Below, one piece after another: positions 7,020 to 10,601 of a stretch of 10,601 nt of DNA; the first letter of the stretch is position 1; each line of letters starts with the position of its first letter. The DNA comes from JAALKW01 sp033791145. Its GTDB lineage: Bacteria > Pseudomonadota > Gammaproteobacteria > Legionellales > Legionellaceae. A model generated the notes under the pieces. That model worked only from the letters and a program-made list of their open reading frames with translations. It was not told the DNA's origin and did no database searches. Both the position numbers and the translations under genes were made by a program. The DNA lies in NCBI GenBank assembly GCA_033791145.1, contig JASJHH010000161.1, forward strand, positions 1-10,601, read 5' to 3'.

Positions 7020-7994
7020 ATGTCTGATATTACACTCCTTGAAGCCGTAACCCAGGCGCTGGCCTATGAGCTAAACCAAGACGAAAATGTGGTTGTTTTT
7101 GGCGAAGATGTCGGTAAAAACGGCGGTGTTTTTCGTGCAACAGCGGGCCTTCAAGAACGCTTTGGCGAGCAACGTGTGTTTGACTCGCCCTTGGCAGAAT
7201 CTATGATTGCAGGCCTTGCAATTGGCATGTCGACACAGGGCTTGAAACCCGTTGCTGAGTTTCAGTTTTCAGGTTTTATTTATCCTGCACTAAACCAAAT
7301 TATTTCACATGCAGCGCGCATGCGTAATCGCACACGCGGGCGCTTAACCTGCCCATTGGTATTTCGAGCACCTTTTGGTGGCGGTATTCATGCCCCTGAG
7401 CATCACTCTGAAAGCACAGAGGCTTTGTTTGCACATATTCCAGGCTTACAGGTCGTGATTCCATCGTCGCCTAAACGTGCTTATGGGCTTTTGCTTGCTG
7501 CCATGCGTAATCCTGACCCGGTTATTTTTTTAGAGCCAAACCGCATGTATCGTTTGGTGAAACAACCTGTTCCTGATGATGGAAAAGCGCTACCTATAGG
7601 CAAGTGCTTTACATTAAAAACAGGGGAAGATGTGACCTTGATTAGTTGGGGTGCGAGTATATACGAAACATTGCAAACTGCTCGTGCACTCGAAAAAGAC
7701 GGCATTTCATGCGAGGTGATTGACGTTGCAAGTATTAAGCCTCTTGATATCGAAACGATTTTAAATTCTGTTGAAAAAACAGGGCGTGCTGTGATTATTC
7801 ATGAAGCTGCTAAAACATGTGGCGTTGGCGCTGAAATTTCAGCGCAAATCATGGAAAACAGCTTAGACGCCTTACTTGCCCCGGTACAGCGGGTAACAGG
7901 CTATGACATTACTATTCCTTATTTTCAACTTGAGAAACATTATATCCCCAGTGTTGAACGAATTACTGAAAGCATACATGGAGTGCTCTATTAA
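7020..7994 (+). CDS. pdhB: Pyruvate dehydrogenase E1 component, beta subunit
   Basis: Partner of PdhA in the alpha2-beta2 E1 enzyme; it contributes the pyrimidine-binding half of the thiamine diphosphate site. The 324-residue length is standard. Visible motifs are VFGEDVGKNGGVFRAT (26-41), RVFDSPLAESMIAGLAIG with the conserved cofactor-contacting Glu60, FRAPFGGGIHAPEHHSES (115-132) with the active-site His pair 128/129, and the C-terminal transketolase half (EVIDVASIKPLD). A strong AGGAGG at 7004-7009, inside the end of pdhA, lies 10 nt before ATG 7020. Its stop overlaps the E2 start by one base (TAATG), indicating translational coupling and near-equal expression of the three subunits. Confidence 0.93.
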   Translation: MSDITLLEAVTQALAYELNQDENVVVFGEDVGKNGGVFRATAGLQERFGEQRVFDSPLAESMIAGLAIGMSTQGLKPVAEFQFSGFIYPALNQIISHAARMRNRTRGRLTCPLVFRAPFGGGIHAPEHHSESTEALFAHIPGLQVVIPSSPKRAYGLLLAAMRNPDPVIFLEPNRMYRLVKQPVPDDGKALPIGKCFTLKTGEDVTLISWGASIYETLQTARALEKDGISCEVIDVASIKPLDIETILNSVEKTGRAVIIHEAAKTCGVGAEISAQIMENSLDALLAPVQRVTGYDITIPYFQLEKHYIPSVERITESIHGVLY

Positions 7995-9100
7995 TGACTG
8001 TTTTTAACTTACCCGATTTAGGCGAAGGCTTGCCTGATGCAGAAATTCACGAATGGTTTGTCAAAGAAGGCGATGAAGTTGCGCTTGATCAACCGCTTGT
8101 TTCAATGGAAACCGCCAAAGCTGTAGTGGATGTCCCCTGCCCCGAAGCTGGTGTCATTGAAAAATTATTTGGTCAATCGGGTGATATTATAAAAACCGGC
8201 GACCCGCTGATGAGTTTTGTTCAAGAAGCTTCAAAAGCAGCATCAGACAAAGGCACTGTCGTTGGCACTTTAGAAGAAAGCTCCGAGAATTTTGAAGATG
8301 ATTTTGTCATCGGTTCAGCAGAACCAAGCTCACGTGCAAAAGCAACACCTGCTGCACGACTGCGTGCTAAAAAATTAAATCTAGATTTAAAATCTATTAC
8401 AGGCACCGGTGCGAATCAGCTGATTACTATCGAAGATATAGAAGCCGAAGTAAAAAAACAAGCAACACCTCCTGAAGGCTTTGAGCCATTACGTGGCGTT
8501 CGACGCGCGATGTTATCTAGCATGGTTGAGTCTCATCAAACCGTTGTACCTGTGAGTATTTTTGATGAAGCCGATGTGTCGGCCTGGATTGGCAAAGATG
8601 ATATTACGGTGCGTTTAATTCGTGCCATTTGTGACGCTGCCAAAACAGAGCCTGCGCTAAACGCCTGGTTTGACACAAAGCATAGCGCTAGAAAATGCTT
8701 TGACGCAGTGCATTTAGGCCTTGCCATGGACAATGCCGATGGCTTATTTGTGCCGGTCATTCATGATGCACAAAATCAAAATAATACCGCACTTCGCGAG
8801 CAAATAAATAACTTTAAAGTAAGCGTACAAAATAGAACCGTACCGGCTGACAAACTCACGGGTTCAACTTTTACGCTGTCTAATTTCGGGAAATTCGCAG
8901 GCCGCTTTGCAAGCCCAATTATTGTGCCACCGAGTGTTGCTATTCTTGCTGTTGGGCGTTTGTATGAGGGCGTTCAAAGCAAATCAGGTGAACTCAGTAG
9001 TTGTCATTTATTACCGCTCTCGTTGAGTTTTGATCACAGAGCCGTAACCGGTGGTGAAGCAACGCGATTTTTAGGTGCTGTGATTGCTTCACTCGCGTAA
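7994..9100 (+). CDS. pdhC: Dihydrolipoamide acetyltransferase, E2 component of pyruvate dehydrogenase
   Basis: Core of the complex: it carries the acetyl group on a swinging lipoyl arm and passes it to CoA. Domains in order are one lipoyl domain (1-77; METAKAVVDV with lipoylated Lys42), an acidic linker (85-110), a peripheral-subunit-binding domain (about 115-152; ATPAARLRAKKLNLDL, TGTGANQLITIEDIEAE) and a shortish catalytic domain (about 163-368) with FTLSNFG and SFDHRAVTGGEATRFL. Catalytic His348 is present, but the Asp of the usual DHRxxDG motif is Thr352 here. At 368 residues it is a compact, single-lipoyl E2. No dihydrolipoamide dehydrogenase (E3) follows, so E3 must be encoded elsewhere. 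ATG 7994 overlaps the pdhB stop; GGAG lies 10 nt upstream. Pyruvate specificity is inferred from the E1 partners. Confidence 0.9.
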   Translation: MTVFNLPDLGEGLPDAEIHEWFVKEGDEVALDQPLVSMETAKAVVDVPCPEAGVIEKLFGQSGDIIKTGDPLMSFVQEASKAASDKGTVVGTLEESSENFEDDFVIGSAEPSSRAKATPAARLRAKKLNLDLKSITGTGANQLITIEDIEAEVKKQATPPEGFEPLRGVRRAMLSSMVESHQTVVPVSIFDEADVSAWIGKDDITVRLIRAICDAAKTEPALNAWFDTKHSARKCFDAVHLGLAMDNADGLFVPVIHDAQNQNNTALREQINNFKVSVQNRTVPADKLTGSTFTLSNFGKFAGRFASPIIVPPSVAILAVGRLYEGVQSKSGELSSCHLLPLSLSFDHRAVTGGEATRFLGAVIASLA

Positions 9101-9120
9101 TTTTCTTTTATCTTAACCAA

Positions 9121-9170
9121 ACAATTCGAACAGCTGCTGGTGTTTTATTTTTTACAGTTGTTCGAATTGT
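9121..9170. terminator. Long inverted repeat, possible bidirectional terminator
   Basis: A 12-bp perfect arm (9121-9132, ACAATTCGAACA, with 9159-9170) extends to 16 bp through one G-T wobble (9133 with 9158), leaving an 18-nt T-rich loop at 9137-9154. It sits between two convergent genes and includes the minus-strand stop codon at 9145-9147. Neither side has a clear T-run after the stem, so it is not a textbook intrinsic terminator. Each arm contains the palindrome TTCGAA. A protein site or an RNA 3'-end stabiliser is also possible. Confidence 0.5.
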
Positions 9171-10068
9171 CATAATGTTGATTAACTAGTATCGAAAGAC
9201 CGCCGTTCTGCTCCATAATAGTACCTAATCGTCCGTTACTGAGTGCCTCACGATCAGCGTCTGTTAAACTAATAGGTTCAGACTTATCCGAATTTAAATA
9301 ATCCTTTGATTTATTTGCAGCGGCTATTTTAGTCTCTCTGCTTTTAGCATTAAAATGATCGGTTCCATACAGTAAATCTTTAATACGATAAATTAAAGCC
9401 ATAACGCCTAAGAAGTTATAATGAAAATTCCACTCTTGATTTCTCTTATCAATATATTCATCGAGTGCCTTTATTAGCTTTTCAGAATCATTTTGTTTGA
9501 AAAATAACTGTGGATTGTCCGTCGACTTTATCAACTCAGATGATTTATTAAAAGGCGCAAAGGTTTTTTCTTTTCCTAATTTTTCTAAAGTAAATTTATC
9601 TAAATAAAAAGATGGCGCAAAACCTTTGTCTGCATGCTTCGCAAGACGAATAAAAAATGTATCACAGGATAGTTTAAGCGCTTTAAATTTATCTTGATCA
9701 ACACCTTTTTTTCGGCTCAAGCTCTCTGCCGCTTCACGAAAAAGCGTTACACTCGATATAACTTTGACATCATCCCAACCCACTAAGTCATTTAGCGACT
9801 TACTGTTTAATTGCTGATTAGTAGCTGTCACTATTGACTGATAATTTTTAAAGAGAGAATTATCTTGTAGATACGTTAAGGCTTCATCAAGATCAAGAAC
9901 TCCATATTTTTTTGCCGTAGCTGAGCGTCCTAGCGAGCGTAGCTGAGGAAAAACATACCATATCCAATGTCCGTTTTTTTTACCTGCATATAACTCATTT
10001 AGAGCATAATCAAAGCTTGGATGCCCAGATTGTCCCTGTTGAGCCTGAATAAAATGCGTTAGAGGCAC
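9145..10068 (-). CDS. DUF1810 domain protein with unrecognised C-terminal extension
   Basis: A 307-residue predicted soluble protein with no signal peptide or membrane segment. Residues 4 to about 140 match the DUF1810 family: FIQAQ, YALNELYAGKKNGHWIWYVFPQLRSLGRS (21-49), DEALTYLQ (61-68) and the family's DDVKVISSVTLFREA (99-113). Function of the family is not established. Stand-alone members are about 140-150 residues, so roughly 150 extra residues are attached: an acidic and lysine-rich helical region (about 140-230), then an AKSRETKIAAAN...LTDADREALSNGRLGTIMEQ segment (241-287) that reminds me, from memory only, of short helical C-terminal modules in Legionellales proteins. GTG 10068 is chosen because AGAGGA ends 7 nt upstream and the domain begins at once. 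An ATG 7 nt earlier is out of frame. Divergent from the gene at 10211; convergent with pdhC. Confidence 0.82.
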   Translation of the reverse strand: MPLTHFIQAQQGQSGHPSFDYALNELYAGKKNGHWIWYVFPQLRSLGRSATAKKYGVLDLDEALTYLQDNSLFKNYQSIVTATNQQLNSKSLNDLVGWDDVKVISSVTLFREAAESLSRKKGVDQDKFKALKLSCDTFFIRLAKHADKGFAPSFYLDKFTLEKLGKEKTFAPFNKSSELIKSTDNPQLFFKQNDSEKLIKALDEYIDKRNQEWNFHYNFLGVMALIYRIKDLLYGTDHFNAKSRETKIAAANKSKDYLNSDKSEPISLTDADREALSNGRLGTIMEQNGGLSILVNQHYDNSNNCKK

Positions 10069-10081
10069 AGAGCATTCCTCT
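10066..10081 (-). promoter_or_regulatory. Ribosome binding site supporting GTG 10068
   Basis: On the minus strand AGAGGA (10081-10076) lies 7 nt before GTG 10068. The ATG at 10075-10073 abuts the site and is in another frame, so the GTG is the start of the DUF1810 protein. Confidence 0.65.
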
Positions 10082-10105
10082 CTTATTATAATTTAAATTC
10101 GTTAC

Positions 10106-10111
10106 ATTATA
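10106..10111 (-). promoter_or_regulatory. Candidate -10 (TATAAT) for the DUF1810 gene
   Basis: On the minus strand this is a perfect TATAAT, about 40 bp before the GTG, giving a leader of about 30 nt. No convincing -35 lies 16-18 bp further upstream. Other perfect TATAAT hexamers at 10085-10090 and 10125-10130 in this AT-rich stretch weaken the choice. Confidence 0.35.
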
Positions 10112-10149
10112 ACACATAAATAACATTATAAAGACAGCTAATTATGTAC

Positions 10150-10155
10150 TATAAT
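10150..10155 (+). promoter_or_regulatory. Candidate -10 (TATAAT) for the gene at 10211
   Basis: A perfect TATAAT lies 55 bp before the ATG. The hexamer 17 bp upstream (TTATAA at 10127-10132) matches only three -35 positions. Base composition alone makes such hexamers frequent here. Confidence 0.35.
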
Positions 10156-10210
10156 AAACCAATATTATTTAATTAACGTACCTTTATTAACTTTCTTCAG
10201 AGGATATCTC

Positions 10211-10601
10211 ATGCATTCATTTAAAAAAACATCGTATTATAATCCCGGAGATTTACCACAAGAAGATATTGATCTTCTTCTAAGCTATAAGCAAAACGTC
10301 CAAGATCATCAACGGATAACAGAAGAAATAAAAAAATTTCCAAATGAAAAAGAAATCCAATTAAAAACAGATTTTTTAACAAAAAATGAAAGTAACTTAA
10401 ATACCTTGCAAGAAAAAATTAAAAAATTTGGTGCAGATACAATTATAAATTCCTTCAAAAATACAGACAACGTAGATGATTTTATATTTTCCTGCATGCC
10501 AGCGTCTATAACTGACGAAAAAGCTCAATCATTATTTGAGGGAATAACTGACGATAAATTTGCCCCAGAAAAAGACATAAACTCTGATGAAGAGATGGCT
10601 A
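10211..10601 (+). CDS. Hypothetical acidic coiled-coil-like protein, 3' end outside the window
   Basis: An open frame begins at ATG 10211 and remains open for 130 codons to the window edge, so the gene is partial. AGAGGA (10199-10204) lies 6 nt before the ATG, a good site. The visible part has no signal peptide or membrane segment. Residues about 18-75 are rich in Lys, Glu, Gln and Asn and look helical or coiled-coil, with two related stretches EEIKKF and QEKIKKF; from about 85 it becomes acidic, with ITDEKAQ and ITDDKF as another near repeat. I do not recognise a family. The DNA is visibly more AT-rich than the metabolic genes to the left, with only about 20% G+C in 10321-10440. Such composition next to an orphan-like neighbour is compatible with an accessory or host-interaction gene, but that is inference. 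Confidence 0.7.
   Translation, partial: MHSFKKTSYYNPGDLPQEDIDLLLSYKQNVQDHQRITEEIKKFPNEKEIQLKTDFLTKNESNLNTLQEKIKKFGADTIINSFKNTDNVDDFIFSCMPASITDEKAQSLFEGITDDKFAPEKDINSDEEMA

Noticed and set aside
10260..10279. 8-bp inverted repeat with 4-nt loop early in the gene at 10211
   Set aside because: It falls in codons for Glu-Asp-Ile-Asp-Leu-Leu in AT-rich DNA, with no regulatory context; likely chance.
10309..10497. 62-codon minus-strand open frame rich in Phe and Ile
   Set aside because: Low-complexity reverse complement of the Lys/Asn-rich frame that has its own good ribosome binding site at 10211.

Overview
The window is a gene-dense, moderately AT-rich chromosomal segment that looks gammaproteobacterial. 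A FabY-type ketoacyl synthase, a pyruvate dehydrogenase with split E1alpha/E1beta subunits, a Slt70-like transglycosylase and small Msp4/P44-like outer-membrane barrels, together with lineage-specific hypothetical genes, fit a host-associated member of the Legionellales/Coxiellales type. This placement is inferred from gene content and protein flavour; no rRNA or marker gene is present to prove it.

Left block (about 1-4044, plus strand). Two tandem secreted beta-barrel paralogues (GTG start at 136; ATG at 808) are followed after 4 bp by ribulose-phosphate 3-epimerase (rpe, best start GTG 1583) and then by a soluble lytic murein transglycosylase (slt). Spacing suggests one transcript. The slt reading frame is open upstream of its first ATG and there encodes a hydrophobic, lipobox-like stretch with no usual start codon.

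Middle block (3992-9100). A 603-residue FabY-type beta-ketoacyl-ACP synthase runs on the minus strand and overlaps the slt 3' end by 53 bp. Divergent from it is a compact pdhA-pdhB-pdhC operon (E1alpha, E1beta, E2) with a 2-nt gap and a 1-nt TAATG overlap and no E3 gene beside it. The 146-bp divergent promoter region holds an 18-bp palindrome (TTACTGTA-AA-TACAGTAA) inside a plausible fabY promoter. Acetyl-CoA production by PDH and acetyl-CoA use by FabY are thus placed head to head around a possible shared operator.

Right block (9101-10601). A long inverted repeat lies between the pdh operon and a minus-strand gene whose N-terminal half is a DUF1810 domain and whose C-terminal half is an unrecognised extension. 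Divergent from it, a visibly more AT-rich, acidic, coiled-coil-like hypothetical gene starts at 10211 and runs off the window. No tRNA, rRNA, CRISPR array, IS element or transposase was seen, and there is no gene-free stretch over 300 bases.
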